From: Stenotrophomonas maltophilia
Lineage (GTDB): Bacteria > Pseudomonadota > Gammaproteobacteria > Xanthomonadales > Xanthomonadaceae
NCBI GenBank assembly: GCA_900113425.1
Contig: FOZF01000001.1
Location: 2,067,283 to 2,131,282, forward strand
Length of the DNA stretch: 64,000 nucleotides
Reading direction: 5' to 3'
Below the pieces are notes generated by a model that saw only the letters and a program-made list of their open reading frames with translations, was not told where the DNA came from and ran no database searches. Positions 1 to 9,200 of the stretch are shown here, piece after piece. Position numbers and translations under genes: made by a program. The first letter of the stretch is position 1. Each line of letters begins with the position of its first letter.

Positions 1-1
1 C

Positions 2-853
2 CGTATCGACGACGTCCTGCCGCCTGGCAGCCGCCATCTGTACTGGCGGGGTTCGGTCGACACCGAGGTGCGCGTGATGGCCTTGGGTGACGAACCGCGC
101 GTGCCGGTCAACGTGCAGCAGCGCCTGGGCCAGCTGGGCGTACTGCCGCGGGTGGCGGTGATCAGCACCGTGCCGAGCGAATCGGTCGGCCTGCTGTTCA
201 TCGACGGTACGCTGCGACAGACCCTGGATGCCGGACTGCACGCGTTCTGGAATTTCAACGGCAACGTGTCGGTGGAGCGCGTCGAACTGCGTGCGCGTTC
301 GCTCGACGTGTCCGGCCAGGAGCTGCTCAGCCGCGACAAGGTGACCCTGCGGGTGAACCTGGCCGCGACCGTGCAGGTGGTCGACCCGGTGCGTGCGCAC
401 CGCACGCTCAGCAATGCCGACGAGTTCATCTACCGGCAGCTGCAGTACGGCCTGCGCCAGGCAATCGCCACGCGCAGCCTGGATGAGCTGCTGGGCGAGA
501 AGGCGGCGCTGGACGGTGAGATCGCCGCGCACGTGCGGGCCGCGATCGAGGGCCACGGTGTGCAGCTGCTGGGTGTCGGCATCAAGGACGTGATCCTGCC
601 GGGCGAGATGAAGGAGATCCTCAACGGCGTGGTGCTGGCCGAGAAGCAGGCGCAGGCCAGCGTGATCCGCCGCCGCGAGGAGGCCAACGCCACCCGCTCG
701 CAGCTCAATACCGCAAGGCTGATCGAGGACAACCCGGTGCTGATGCGGCTGAAGGAGCTGGAAGCGCTGGAGAAGGTCACCGAGAAGATCGACAAGCTCA
801 CCGTGTTCGGCGGCCTGGATGGCGTGCTGAAGCAGCTGGTGACGATGAAGTAG
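2..853 (+). CDS. Slipin (SPFH/band 7 membrane-scaffold protein), 5'-truncated by window edge
   Basis: The reading frame is open from base 2, so the start lies outside the window; a GTG at 68 is internal. The visible ~283 residues form an SPFH/band 7 domain followed by a charged C-terminal helix (residues RRREEANATRSQ and the Leu/Lys/Glu-rich tail), as in stomatin/slipin proteins that oligomerise on membranes. It lies 45-56 bp upstream of rtcB on the same strand and is probably co-transcribed with it. A slipin next to RtcB is a recurring arrangement in bacteria, thought to belong to RNA-repair or stress modules; that role is inference. The N-terminal membrane segment expected of slipins cannot be seen. 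Confidence 0.88.
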   Translation, partial: RIDDVLPPGSRHLYWRGSVDTEVRVMALGDEPRVPVNVQQRLGQLGVLPRVAVISTVPSESVGLLFIDGTLRQTLDAGLHAFWNFNGNVSVERVELRARSLDVSGQELLSRDKVTLRVNLAATVQVVDPVRAHRTLSNADEFIYRQLQYGLRQAIATRSLDELLGEKAALDGEIAAHVRAAIEGHGVQLLGVGIKDVILPGEMKEILNGVVLAEKQAQASVIRRREEANATRSQLNTARLIEDNPVLMRLKELEALEKVTEKIDKLTVFGGLDGVLKQLVTMK

Positions 854-909
854 GGGGCTGGGGCGGCGCAGGGACGCGCCGCCGGCCCATCAAGGAGATG
901 GATTGCAAC

Positions 910-2130
910 ATGGATACTCAACACACCTATCAATGGCTGCATGCCGAGGGCACCACGCCGATCAAGGGCTGGGTGAACGGCGTGCCGCTCGAAGCGCAGG
1001 CCCATGAGCAGCTGCGCAACATCGCCGCCATTCCATTCGTCGGGCCCTGGGTGGCCGTGATGCCGGACGTGCACCTGGGAAAGGGCGCGACCGTCGGCTC
1101 GGTGATCCCGACCCGCGGGGCGATCATTCCGGCGGCGGTGGGCGTGGACATCGGCTGCGGCATGGCCGCGGTGCGCACGACGCTGCAGGCCAACGACCTG
1201 CCCGATGACCTGCGGCAGCTGCGCAACAGCATCGAGCGCAGCATCCCGGTCGGCAACGGTCGCGGCGGCGAGCATCACCGCATGCCCGACAGCATCCACA
1301 CGCGGCTGGTGCAGTCCGGCCTGGCCGCTGGCCTGGAGAAGATCAAGGACAGGCATCGCCGGATCCGCACCGACAAGCTCGATCGCCAGCTGGGCACGCT
1401 GGGTGGTGGCAACCACTTCATCGAGCTGTGCCTGGACGAGACGGATGCGGTGTGGGTGATGCTGCACAGCGGCTCGCGTGGCACCGGCAACCTGATCGGC
1501 ACGTACTTCATCGAGCAGGCCCGTCGCGAGCTGGAGCGCCGCGTGCTCGGCTTCCATCTGCCGGACAAGGACCTGGCCTTCTTCATGGAAGGCGAGCCGC
1601 TGTTCGACGACTACGTGGAAGCGGTGTCCTGGGCGCAGGACTACGCGCGGCACAACCGCGAGGCGATGATGGCGCGCGTGCTGGCCGAGATGCGGCATCG
1701 GCTGCCGCCGTTCCGGCTGGCGGCGATGGCCGTCAACTGCCACCACAACTACGTGCAGAAGGAAACGCACGCCGGGCAGGAACTGCTGGTCACCCGCAAG
1801 GGTGCGGTCAGTGCACGCCAGGGCGAACTGGGCATCATCCCCGGCAGCATGGGCACGCGCAGCTACATCGTGCGTGGCAAGGGCAATGCAGACAGCTTCC
1901 ACAGCTGCAGCCACGGCGCAGGCCGGGTGATGAGCCGCGGCATGGCACGCGAGCAGATCACACTGGCCCAGCACCGCGAGGCGACCGCGCATGTGGAGTG
2001 CCGCAAGGACCGCGGCGTGCTGGATGAATCACCGGCGGCGTACAAGTCGATCGACGATGTGATGGCCGCCCAGCTCGACCTGGTGGACGTGGTCCACACA
2101 CTGCGCCAGGTGCTGTGCGTCAAAGGATGA
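910..2130 (+). CDS. rtcB: RNA-splicing ligase RtcB
   Basis: RtcB is a GTP- and Mn2+-dependent ligase that joins RNA 2',3'-cyclic phosphate or 3'-phosphate ends to 5'-OH ends. The 406-residue product follows E. coli RtcB (408 aa) along its whole length: the PDVHLGKG segment, AAVGVDIGCGM with the metal-binding Asp/Cys, the LGTLGGGNHFIE block, LHSGSRGTG, NCHHNYVQKE, and the C-terminal SCSHGAGRVMSR loop holding the guanylylated His. An AAGGAG at 892-897 touches an upstream ATG at 898, so the ATG at 910 (12 nt spacing) is the more plausible start. No rtcA cyclase is adjacent on the visible side; a regulator such as RtcR could lie to the left of the window. Confidence 0.96.
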   Translation: MDTQHTYQWLHAEGTTPIKGWVNGVPLEAQAHEQLRNIAAIPFVGPWVAVMPDVHLGKGATVGSVIPTRGAIIPAAVGVDIGCGMAAVRTTLQANDLPDDLRQLRNSIERSIPVGNGRGGEHHRMPDSIHTRLVQSGLAAGLEKIKDRHRRIRTDKLDRQLGTLGGGNHFIELCLDETDAVWVMLHSGSRGTGNLIGTYFIEQARRELERRVLGFHLPDKDLAFFMEGEPLFDDYVEAVSWAQDYARHNREAMMARVLAEMRHRLPPFRLAAMAVNCHHNYVQKETHAGQELLVTRKGAVSARQGELGIIPGSMGTRSYIVRGKGNADSFHSCSHGAGRVMSRGMAREQITLAQHREATAHVECRKDRGVLDESPAAYKSIDDVMAAQLDLVDVVHTLRQVLCVKG

Positions 2131-2136
2131 TGCGGC

Positions 2137-2174
2137 GGGGCCGGATGCCGTTCGACCAAGCGGGATCCGGCCCC
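2137..2174. terminator. Bidirectional hairpin between convergent rtcB and flavoprotein gene
   Basis: A perfect 10-bp inverted repeat (GGGGCCGGAT / ATCCGGCCCC) with an 18-nt loop fills the gap between the two convergent stop codons. There is no long T-run, so it may act as a barrier or processing hairpin rather than a classical terminator. Confidence 0.55.
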
Positions 2175-2179
2175 TTCCA

Positions 2180-3082
2180 TCACCCCATGCTGTCTTCGCC
2201 GACCAGTGCGTGATGCACGCCGATCCCGGCACGCACCCCCTCGGCGGCGGCCAGGGTGATGTTGCCGACCGTGGTCGCGTCGCCTGCGGCGTACACGTTC
2301 GGCACCGAGGTCTGCTTCATCGCATCCACCTCGATCAGCACGCCAAGCGGGCTTTCGACCAGCGCGCAACCCAGCTGCTGCACCAGCGGCGTGGCCATCG
2401 CCTGGGTGGCCGGAACGAACAGCGCGCGCTGGGCGATGCGGCGGCCATCGGCCAGTTCCACTTCCAGCCAGGTCGGCTGGTCGCCCTGCACGGCAATCAC
2501 CGGCGAGATCTCGACCTGCACGCCACGCTGCTCCATGGCCGCGCGTTCCTCCTCACTGATTTCCCCCGCCTGGCTGAAGAAGGTGACATTGCCCCAGTCG
2601 GCGAACAGCGGTGCCTTGGCGGCCGACATCGGATGGCCGCCGAGCACGCCGATCGCTCCGCCGCCGACTTCGTAGCCATGGCAGTAAGGACAATGCAGCA
2701 CGGTGCTGCCCCAGCGCTCGGCCAGGCCGGGCAGGTCCGGCAACTGGTCACTGATGCCGCTGGCCAGCAGCAGCTTGCGTGCGGCCAATACCTGGCCATC
2801 CGCGGTGCGGACCTCGACACCGTCGGGGCTGGCGGTGGCGTGCACGGCCTCGGCGTGGATCCAGCGCACGCTGGGGTAGTCCAGCAGCTGCTGGCGCGCC
2901 GTCTTCAACAGCTCGGCACCACTGATGCCGTCCAGGCCGAGGACGCCGTGCGAATGGCTGGCCGCTCGGTTGCGGGGCAGGCCGGCGTCGATGACGGTGA
3001 CCGCGCGGCGTGCGCGGGCCAGAATCAGGCCCGCGGCGATGCCGGCGTAACTGCCGCCGACGATGATCACTTCAGGATTCAT
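2180..3082 (-). CDS. Thioredoxin-reductase-like NAD(P)/FAD-dependent oxidoreductase
   Basis: A 300-residue flavoprotein of the thioredoxin-reductase fold. The N-terminal FAD-binding GGSYAG loop is at residues 9-14, a redox-active C131-P-Y-C134 motif follows, then an NAD(P)-binding GVLGGHP segment, and near the C-terminus the FAD-contacting stretch YAAGDATTVGN. It overlaps the upstream Rrf2-family regulator gene by 11 bp, so the two form a two-gene operon and the regulator probably controls the enzyme. The substrate cannot be told; it may reduce a thioredoxin-like partner or small electrophiles. The start is the ATG at 3082; a longer upstream extension of the frame is only an overlap with the regulator gene. 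Confidence 0.88.
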   Translation of the reverse strand: MNPEVIIVGGSYAGIAAGLILARARRAVTVIDAGLPRNRAASHSHGVLGLDGISGAELLKTARQQLLDYPSVRWIHAEAVHATASPDGVEVRTADGQVLAARKLLLASGISDQLPDLPGLAERWGSTVLHCPYCHGYEVGGGAIGVLGGHPMSAAKAPLFADWGNVTFFSQAGEISEEERAAMEQRGVQVEISPVIAVQGDQPTWLEVELADGRRIAQRALFVPATQAMATPLVQQLGCALVESPLGVLIEVDAMKQTSVPNVYAAGDATTVGNITLAAAEGVRAGIGVHHALVGEDSMG

Positions 3083-3527
3083 GGTGTCCTTCCAGGGAGC
3101 GGTGATGGGCGAGGTGGCGCGCGAAATCCGCGCCGAGCTGGTCGAGCGTGGTGGACTGCAGGCGGTGTTCCAGCAATCGCTGTGCTTCGCGGGCACCATC
3201 GAGCAGCGCCGAATCGACCAGTTGCTGGATCGGGCAGCCACGACCTGCGCCGCGCGTGCCGATCTGCACCAGCGGCGGTGCGCCGACCGCCAGGTAGATG
3301 TCGTGCAGGGTAATGCCGGTGGCATCGCGCGCCAGCTGGCTGCCACCGCCGTGCCCGCGTGTGCTGCGCACCAACCCGGCCTTGTGCATCTGCGCCAGCA
3401 GCCGACGGATCACCACCGGATGGGTCGGCAGGCACGTGGCCAGCTGTTCGGAGGTGCGCGGCCCCTGCTGGCCCACCAGATGGGCCATCACGTGCAGCGC
3501 GTCGGAAAGCGGGTTCGAGGATTTCAT
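3072..3527 (-). CDS. Rrf2-family transcriptional regulator
   Basis: A 151-residue winged-helix DNA-binding protein with the Rrf2 signature: an HTH around residues 25-55 (RTSEQLA...PVVIRRLLAQMHKAGLV), then the wing with RGHGGGSQLARDATGITLHDIY. Only two cysteines are present (C32 and C98), so the three-Cys Fe-S cluster of IscR/NsrR is absent. It is the first gene of the pair with the flavoprotein. A 7-bp perfect inverted repeat sits on its start codon, which suggests autorepression (inference). Confidence 0.9.
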   Translation of the reverse strand: MKSSNPLSDALHVMAHLVGQQGPRTSEQLATCLPTHPVVIRRLLAQMHKAGLVRSTRGHGGGSQLARDATGITLHDIYLAVGAPPLVQIGTRGAGRGCPIQQLVDSALLDGAREAQRLLEHRLQSTTLDQLGADFARHLAHHRSLEGHHES

Positions 3528-3550
3528 GTAACAACAATAGTTACATTTAT
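3526..3550 (-). promoter_or_regulatory. Putative Rrf2-gene promoter with operator over the start codon
   Basis: The perfect inverted repeat ATGTAAC-N7-GTTACAT spans 3526-3546 and overlaps the regulator's start codon (3527-3525). On the minus strand TATAAA at 3550-3545 resembles a -10 element, which would leave a leader of roughly 10 nt or less and no room for a normal ribosome-binding site. A repressor bound to the repeat would cover both promoter and start. This is inference from sequence. Confidence 0.5.
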
Positions 3551-3711
3551 ATCCCCTGTCGAGCGTCCTGTTTCGTTCCAGATGGACACATCTGTCCTGT
3601 GAAATATTTCCTTCACCTCATTGAACGAAACGATAATGTGATCTTCATCGCACTTCAGGGCACGCGAGATCAGGTCGATACCGCATCGCCCCCCTTCCGA
3701 GATCTCGCCCC

Positions 3712-5832
3712 ATGAATGCCTCTACCCATGCGCCGCGACTGCAGACGAAGCTGCTCGGCGCCGTATCCCTTGGCCTCGCCGTCATCCTGCTGTGTGCCTT
3801 GGCCGGCCTGGCGTCGGCCTGGCTGAAGCTGTCTGCCGAGGTGCCTGCCGAAGTCGCGCATGGCCGCGATGCCGAACGCCTGCAGCGCGAGTTCCGTGGC
3901 CAGGTGCAGGAATGGAAGAACGTGCTGCTGCGGAGCCACGATCCGGTCCTGCGCCAGCGTCATCTGGATGCATTCGACAGCGAAGGCAGAATCGTCGATG
4001 GACTGGCACGCGGGCTGGCCAGCAGCCCCGATGCCCGTACACGCGAGCTCGCCCTTGCCTTCGCTGGCCTGCATGCGCAGCTGCAGAAGGACTATCACGC
4101 TGCACTGCAGGCGTTTGCTGCGGCCGGCTATGATGCCGCTGCCGGCGATACCCTGGTGCGGGGCAAGGACCGCGCGGTGGCCGCATCGCTGGACGCGCTG
4201 AGCACGCAGGCCACAAGGGTGGCCGAGGTCGCGGTGGCCACGCGCGCGCAGCAGGCAAGGCAGATGCTGCTGCTGTGCGCGGTGCTGACCGTGGTCGCCG
4301 CTGCGCTGCTGCTGATGGGCCTGGCCTGGTGGCTGCGCCGCGCGGTGGTGCAACCGGTGCTGGCGGTGGAGGCGGCTGCGCGCGCCGTGGCCGCTGGCGA
4401 CCTGCAGCACGTCGTGCAGGTTCGCAGCCGCGATGAAGTGGGCCGGCTGGCGCAGGCCATGCAGGCCGTACAGGCCACGGTGGGCGGCGTGCTCGAGGCG
4501 CAGGCGGCAATGGCGAAGGCGCATGACGCCGGCTCGATCAGCTACCGCATGGATGCCAGCGCCTTCCCTGGCGCATTCGGAACCATGGTGGCCGACAGCA
4601 ACGCGCTGGTCGACGCGCACATCCGGGTGAAGCTGCGCGCGATCACGATCATGGGCCGCTATGCGGTGGGCGATCTCAGCGAGGACATGGAGCGCCTGCC
4701 AGGCGAGAAGGCCGTCATCACCGAAGCGCTGGATACTGCCAAGGCCAACCTTGGCACCATCAACGGCGAGATCCGCCGCCTTGCCGCCGCCGCTGCGGCC
4801 GGCGATTTCAGCCAGCGCGGTGACAGCGCGCGATTCGAGCATGACTTCCGCGCGATGGTGGAGGGCCTGAACCAGCTCATGCAGACCACCGAGCAGAATC
4901 TCGGCGAGGTCTCAACGATGCTGCGCGCGATTGCCGATGGCCGGCTTGGCGCGCGCATGCACGGCAGCTTCCATGGCGTGTTCGCCCGTATCGCTGGCGA
5001 TGCCAACACGACTGCGGCGCAGCTGGCCACCATCGTCACCGACATCAAGTACACTTCGGGCAGCATCCATGCCGCGGCCGCCGAGATCGCCGCCGGCAAC
5101 AACGACCTGTCGCGCCGCACCGAGCAGCAGGCCGCCAACCTGGAGGAGACGGCAGCGTCGATGGAGGAACTGACCTCCACCGTGCGCCAGAACGCCGAGC
5201 ACGCCCGCCAGGCCAACCAGCTTGCGATCGGTGCGCACGACGTTGCCTCGCAGGGCGGTGAGGTGGTCGCGCAGGTGGTGGCGACGATGGGAGCGATCGA
5301 GGCCTCTTCGCGACAGATCGCCGACATCATCAGCGTGATCGATGGCATCGCCTTCCAGACCAACATCCTGGCGTTGAACGCGGCGGTGGAGGCTGCGCGT
5401 GCCGGTGAGCAGGGCCGGGGCTTCGCCGTGGTGGCCAGTGAGGTGCGTACGCTGGCGCAGCGTTCAGCCAATGCGGCCAAGGAGATCAAGACGCTGATCG
5501 ATACCTCGGTGGACCAGGTGGCCGATGGCGCACAACGCGTGCGCCAGGCGGGCATGACCATGGCCGAGATCGTCGCCTCGGTGCAGCGCGTGACCGACAT
5601 CATGGCCGAGATCTCCGCCGCGTCGCAGGAACAGAGCGCAGGCATCGAACAGGTCAACCAGACCGTGGTGCAGATGGACGGTGCGACCCAGCAGAACGCC
5701 GCGCTGGTAGAAGAAGCCAGCGCCGCCGCCCGCAGCCTGGAGCAGCAGGCGGACCGGTTGATGGACGCGGTGGATGTGTTCGATCTGTCGCCCCCCGCGG
5801 CGAGCGGCGATGGGCTGGCGCACGCGGCCTGA
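3712..5832 (+). CDS. Methyl-accepting chemotaxis protein
   Basis: A 706-residue transmembrane chemoreceptor. TM1 lies at about residues 14-37, a ~150-residue periplasmic helical sensor follows, TM2 is at about 185-208 and a HAMP domain follows at about 210-260. Further HAMP-like helical segments around 300-440 make a long linker. The cytoplasmic coiled coil carries the highly conserved hairpin tip at about residues 543-590 ([20 protein letters not shown] and following), which contacts CheA/CheW. The C-terminus lacks an NWETF-type tail. It is monocistronic here, and the ligand cannot be predicted. Confidence 0.95.
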   Translation: MNASTHAPRLQTKLLGAVSLGLAVILLCALAGLASAWLKLSAEVPAEVAHGRDAERLQREFRGQVQEWKNVLLRSHDPVLRQRHLDAFDSEGRIVDGLARGLASSPDARTRELALAFAGLHAQLQKDYHAALQAFAAAGYDAAAGDTLVRGKDRAVAASLDALSTQATRVAEVAVATRAQQARQMLLLCAVLTVVAAALLLMGLAWWLRRAVVQPVLAVEAAARAVAAGDLQHVVQVRSRDEVGRLAQAMQAVQATVGGVLEAQAAMAKAHDAGSISYRMDASAFPGAFGTMVADSNALVDAHIRVKLRAITIMGRYAVGDLSEDMERLPGEKAVITEALDTAKANLGTINGEIRRLAAAAAAGDFSQRGDSARFEHDFRAMVEGLNQLMQTTEQNLGEVSTMLRAIADGRLGARMHGSFHGVFARIAGDANTTAAQLATIVTDIKYTSGSIHAAAAEIAAGNNDLSRRTEQQAANLEETAASMEELTSTVRQNAEHARQANQLAIGAHDVASQGGEVVAQVVATMGAIEASSRQIADIISVIDGIAFQTNILALNAAVEAARAGEQGRGFAVVASEVRTLAQRSANAAKEIKTLIDTSVDQVADGAQRVRQAGMTMAEIVASVQRVTDIMAEISAASQEQSAGIEQVNQTVVQMDGATQQNAALVEEASAAARSLEQQADRLMDAVDVFDLSPPAASGDGLAHAA

Positions 5833-5892
5833 CGGACTGCATGGACCCTGTGCAGCCGAGCACGGGTCCGGGTCTGCAGAACGCGCAGGTGA

Positions 5893-5911
5893 CGCCGGGC
5901 CATGCCCGGCG
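5893..5911. repeat. Degenerate SMAG-type palindrome (GTGA in place of GTAG)
   Basis: CGCCGGGCCATGCCCGGCG is a self-complementary hairpin matching the core of the GTAG-headed elements elsewhere in the window, here preceded by GTGA. It lies between the convergent chemoreceptor and LysR genes and may act as a terminator. Confidence 0.6.
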
Positions 5912-5923
5912 AGCGCGGATGCC

Positions 5924-6826
5924 TTAGCGCAGGTAATCCGACTGCACCATCGCGTCACCGAGATGGTCCAGGAACGAGCTGATCCGCGCCGAGACCGCCG
6001 TGTTGCGGTAGTACACGGCGTGGATCGGCTGGTAGACATCCAGCGTCTGTGCAGCCAGCACCGGCACCAGCGCGCCGGCAGCACGGTCGCGTTCGGTGAC
6101 GAAGTCCGACAGGCAGGTGATGCCCACTCCTTCCACCGCCAACCGGCGCAGGGTCTCGCCGCTGGAAACGGCGATGTCCGGCCGTACCAGCAGCTGGCCG
6201 TCGGCGTCGCCCGGCACGGGCCAGCGGTTCAGCGATTCGGGTTCATTGAATCCCAGCAGTGTGTGCTGACCCAGCGCCGCCACGCTGGCCGGTTCACCGT
6301 ACGCGGCCAGGTAGCCCGGGCTGGCCAGCAGCTGCAGCCGGGAGCGGCCCAGTGACCGCGCGTGCAGCGTTGAGTCGGCCAGTGGGCCGATGCGGATGGC
6401 CACGTCGGTGCGACGTTCCAGCAGGTCGATGTAGCGTTCGGAACTGTTCAACTCCAGCTGCACCTCCGGGTAACGCGCGCGGTAGCCCGCCACCAGGGGG
6501 ACGATCACGTGCAGCACGAACGGCATGGCCGCATCCACCCGCAGGCGTCCAGCCGGGCGCTCGCGGCGCGCCGCCATCTGCTCTTCGGCCGACTCCACCG
6601 CGTCGATGATCGCCCGTGCATGGCGCAGGTAGGCCTCGCCTTCCGCGGTCAGGTGCAGCCGGCGCGTGGTACGGGTCAGCAGCGTGGTGCCCAGCTTGTC
6701 CTCCAGCCGCCCCAGCGCCCGGCTCACGCCGGAAGGGGTCTGACCCAGCTGCTCGGCGGCGGCACTGATCGAACCGCTGTCGATCACGGCCAGAAAGGCC
6801 TGCATTTCATCGAGGGTGGTCTTCAT
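5924..6826 (-). CDS. LysR-family transcriptional regulator
   Basis: A 300-residue LysR-type regulator. The N-terminal HTH has the family pattern (DEMQAFLAVIDSGSISAAAEQLGQ... SRALGRLEDKLGTTLLTRTTRRL), followed by the periplasmic-binding-protein-like effector domain. It is divergent from the MFS exporter gene across a 104-bp gap, the usual arrangement for a LysR protein controlling its neighbour. The start is the ATG at 6826, at the family N-terminus; 25 upstream in-frame codons are not used. Confidence 0.93.
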   Translation of the reverse strand: MKTTLDEMQAFLAVIDSGSISAAAEQLGQTPSGVSRALGRLEDKLGTTLLTRTTRRLHLTAEGEAYLRHARAIIDAVESAEEQMAARRERPAGRLRVDAAMPFVLHVIVPLVAGYRARYPEVQLELNSSERYIDLLERRTDVAIRIGPLADSTLHARSLGRSRLQLLASPGYLAAYGEPASVAALGQHTLLGFNEPESLNRWPVPGDADGQLLVRPDIAVSSGETLRRLAVEGVGITCLSDFVTERDRAAGALVPVLAAQTLDVYQPIHAVYYRNTAVSARISSFLDHLGDAMVQSDYLR

Positions 6827-6930
6827 GGCGCCATTATTGACCACCAGGCAAGAGTGATTGGCGTGAAGACCGGTTTTTCGGCAAAGGTGGGCCGCGCACA
6901 CTGCGCGCCTTCCTTCTTCCGGAGCCCGCC

Positions 6931-8145
6931 ATGATCCGCGGCATTCCTCTCGCCCTGCTGGCGCTGACCCTGGGCGCCTTCGCCATCGGCACCACCGAAT
7001 TCGTCATCGTCGGCCTGATTCCGACCATCGCCGCCGACCTGCAGGTGAGCCTGCCTTCGGCCGGCCTGCTGGTGTCGCTGTACGCCCTGGGCGTAGCCAT
7101 CGGCGCGCCGGTGCTGACCGCGCTGACCGGCCGCATGCCGCGCAAGACCCTGCTGGTGGCACTGATGGTGCTGTTCACGCTGGGCAACGTCATCGCCTGG
7201 ATGGCACCGGGCTATGCCTCGCTGATTGCCGCCCGCATCCTGACCGGCCTCGCCCATGGCGTGTTCTTCTCGATCGGCTCGATCATCGCCACGGCGGTGG
7301 TGCCGAAAGAAAAGGCCGCCAGCGCGATCGCGATCATGTTCACCGGGCTGACCGTCGCGCTGGTGACCGGCGTGCCGCTGGGCACCTTCATCGGCCAGCA
7401 CCTGGGCTGGCGCGCGACCTTCCTGGCCGTGGCCGGCCTGGGCGTGATCGCCCTGATCGGCGCAGCGCTGTTCGTGCCGCGCACTGTGCCGCAGAGCGCG
7501 CCCGCCCGCTTCCGCCAGCAGCTGGCCGTGCTGGCCCAGCCGCGCCTGCTGCTGGTCTACGCGATGACGGCACTGGGCTACGGCGGCACTTTCCTGGCCT
7601 TCACCTACCTGGCGCCCATCCTGCAGGACGTCACCGGCTTCTCGGCCAACGCGGTCAGCCTGGTGCTGCTGGTGTATGGCGTGTCGGTGGCGATCGGCAA
7701 TCTGTGGGGCGGCCGCACGGCCGACCGCATGGGTCCGGTTCCGGCGCTCAGGCGCATCTTCGCCCTGCTGGCCATGGTCCTGTTCGCGCTCACCTTCACC
7801 GCCTACAACACGGTGTTGATGTTGCTGACGGTGCTGGCCCTGGGTGCGGTGGCCTTCGGCAACGTGCCCGGACTGCAGGTCTATGTGGTCAAGCAGGCGC
7901 AGCGGTATGCGCCGCAGGCCACCGACGTGGCATCCGGACTGAACATCGCTGCCTTCAACATCGGCATCGCCCTAGGCGCATCGCTGGGCGGCCTGGTGGT
8001 GGAGAACGTCGGCCTGATGCATACGCCGTGGCTGGGCGCGCTGGTCGTAGTGGGTGCCTATGCGCTGACCGTGCTCAGCGGCCGCCTGGACCGCCGCGAC
8101 GGCATCGACGACCGCGCCGAGGGCACGGCGATCACCGCACACTGA
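6931..8145 (+). CDS. MFS transporter (DHA1/AraJ-type exporter)
   Basis: A 404-residue integral inner-membrane protein with about 12 hydrophobic segments. It starts with the DHA1-type TM1 ([21 protein letters not shown]) and has the MFS loop 2-3 motif in the form [10 protein letters not shown]. Proteins of this type (AraJ, YdhP, PbuE group) export sugars, purines or drugs using the proton gradient; the substrate is not deducible. GGAG lies 8 nt before the ATG. Probably regulated by the divergent LysR gene. Confidence 0.92.
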   Translation: MIRGIPLALLALTLGAFAIGTTEFVIVGLIPTIAADLQVSLPSAGLLVSLYALGVAIGAPVLTALTGRMPRKTLLVALMVLFTLGNVIAWMAPGYASLIAARILTGLAHGVFFSIGSIIATAVVPKEKAASAIAIMFTGLTVALVTGVPLGTFIGQHLGWRATFLAVAGLGVIALIGAALFVPRTVPQSAPARFRQQLAVLAQPRLLLVYAMTALGYGGTFLAFTYLAPILQDVTGFSANAVSLVLLVYGVSVAIGNLWGGRTADRMGPVPALRRIFALLAMVLFALTFTAYNTVLMLLTVLALGAVAFGNVPGLQVYVVKQAQRYAPQATDVASGLNIAAFNIGIALGASLGGLVVENVGLMHTPWLGALVVVGAYALTVLSGRLDRRDGIDDRAEGTAITAH

Positions 8146-8275
8146 TACGCCGCCGCTCACCACCGACGCGCATCTCTACGCCTGCGCAATGCACCGTTGC
8201 CGGCATGCATGCAGGCCCTGCCCTACCCTTGTGCGGATCTACCGCGCCCTTCCCCCCCTTAGCTGGAGTTCCCCC

Positions 8276-9085
8276 ATGACTGTCCCCGCTTTCGGTCTCG
8301 GCACCTTCCGCCTGAAAGGCCAGACGGTGATCGACTCGGTGCGCAACGCACTGGACGTCGGTTACCGCGCCATCGATACCGCGCAGATCTACGACAACGA
8401 GGCCGAGGTCGGCCAGGCCATCGCCGAATCCGGCGTGCCGCGTGACGAGCTCTACCTGACCACCAAGGTCTGGATCACCGAGTTCAAGCGCGATGCGCTG
8501 CTGGCCAGCCTGCACGACAGCCTGAAGAAGCTGCGCACCGACCATGTCGACCTGGCGCTGATCCACTGGCCCTCACCGAACGACAAGGTCGACGTGCCGA
8601 TGGAGGAATACCTGCCGGCGCTGGCCGAAGCCAGGGCGCAGGGTCTCACCAGGGAGATCGGCATCTCCAACTTCACCATCGCGCAGACGCGCAAGGCGAT
8701 CGGCATCCTCGGCGCCGACGCCATCGCCACCAATCAGGTCGAGATCCATCCGTACCTGCAGAATCGCCTGCTGGTGAAGTTCCTGCAGGAGAACGGCATC
8801 CATGTCACCGCCTACATGAGCCTGGCCTATGGCGAAGTCATCAAGGACCCGGTGATCCAGGCCATCGCCGGCCGCCACCAGGCCACGCCGGCACAGATCG
8901 CACTGGCATGGGCACTGCAGCAGGGGTTTGCGGTGATTCCGTCCTCGACCCGGCGCGAGAACCTGGCCTCCAATCTGGAGGCGGCGGCAATCCGTTTGAC
9001 CGAAGAGGACATGGCACAGATTGCCAAGCTCGACCGCGGGCATCGGCTGGCCAATCCGGAAGGCATCGCGCCGGCCTGGGACTGA
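8276..9085 (+). CDS. dkgB: 2,5-diketo-D-gluconate reductase B-like aldo/keto reductase
   Basis: A 269-residue AKR-superfamily enzyme (E. coli DkgB is 267 aa), collinear with DkgB from its N-terminal [11 protein letters not shown] to the C-terminal SPEG/NPEG-IAP-WD tail. The catalytic tetrad is visible: Asp and Tyr in [11 protein letters not shown], Lys in LTTKVW and His in LIHWPSP. DkgB reduces aldehydes such as methylglyoxal and 2,5-diketogluconate with NADPH. GGAG at 8265-8268 fixes the ATG at 8276 rather than upstream codons. The gene is single and followed by palindromic repeats. Confidence 0.93.
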   Translation: MTVPAFGLGTFRLKGQTVIDSVRNALDVGYRAIDTAQIYDNEAEVGQAIAESGVPRDELYLTTKVWITEFKRDALLASLHDSLKKLRTDHVDLALIHWPSPNDKVDVPMEEYLPALAEARAQGLTREIGISNFTIAQTRKAIGILGADAIATNQVEIHPYLQNRLLVKFLQENGIHVTAYMSLAYGEVIKDPVIQAIAGRHQATPAQIALAWALQQGFAVIPSSTRRENLASNLEAAAIRLTEEDMAQIAKLDRGHRLANPEGIAPAWD

Positions 9086-9093
9086 GCCGAAGC

Positions 9094-9195
9094 CGCCGGG
9101 CACGGCCCGGCGCTACCGGATGTTGCGATGGCGCTCGCCGGGCACGGCCCGGCGCTACCGGATCGCCACAGGTAGCGCCGGGCCATGCCCGGCGG
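9094..9195. repeat. Cluster of three SMAG (GTAG) palindromic elements
   Basis: Two direct copies ending in GCTAC (9094-9116 and 9136-9158) are followed by one inverted copy beginning GTAG (9172-9195), each with the hairpin core CGCCGGGC-N2-GCCCGGCG. Such REP-like elements typify S. maltophilia genomes. Their place between convergent dkgB and hydrolase genes suggests a terminator or mRNA-stabilising role. Confidence 0.85.
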
Positions 9196-9200
9196 GCGCT

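Noticed and set aside
430..1992. 520-codon minus-strand frame across the slipin and rtcB genes
   Set aside because: GC-rich antisense shadow; it lies over two strongly supported genes and has low-complexity His/Ala/Arg composition.
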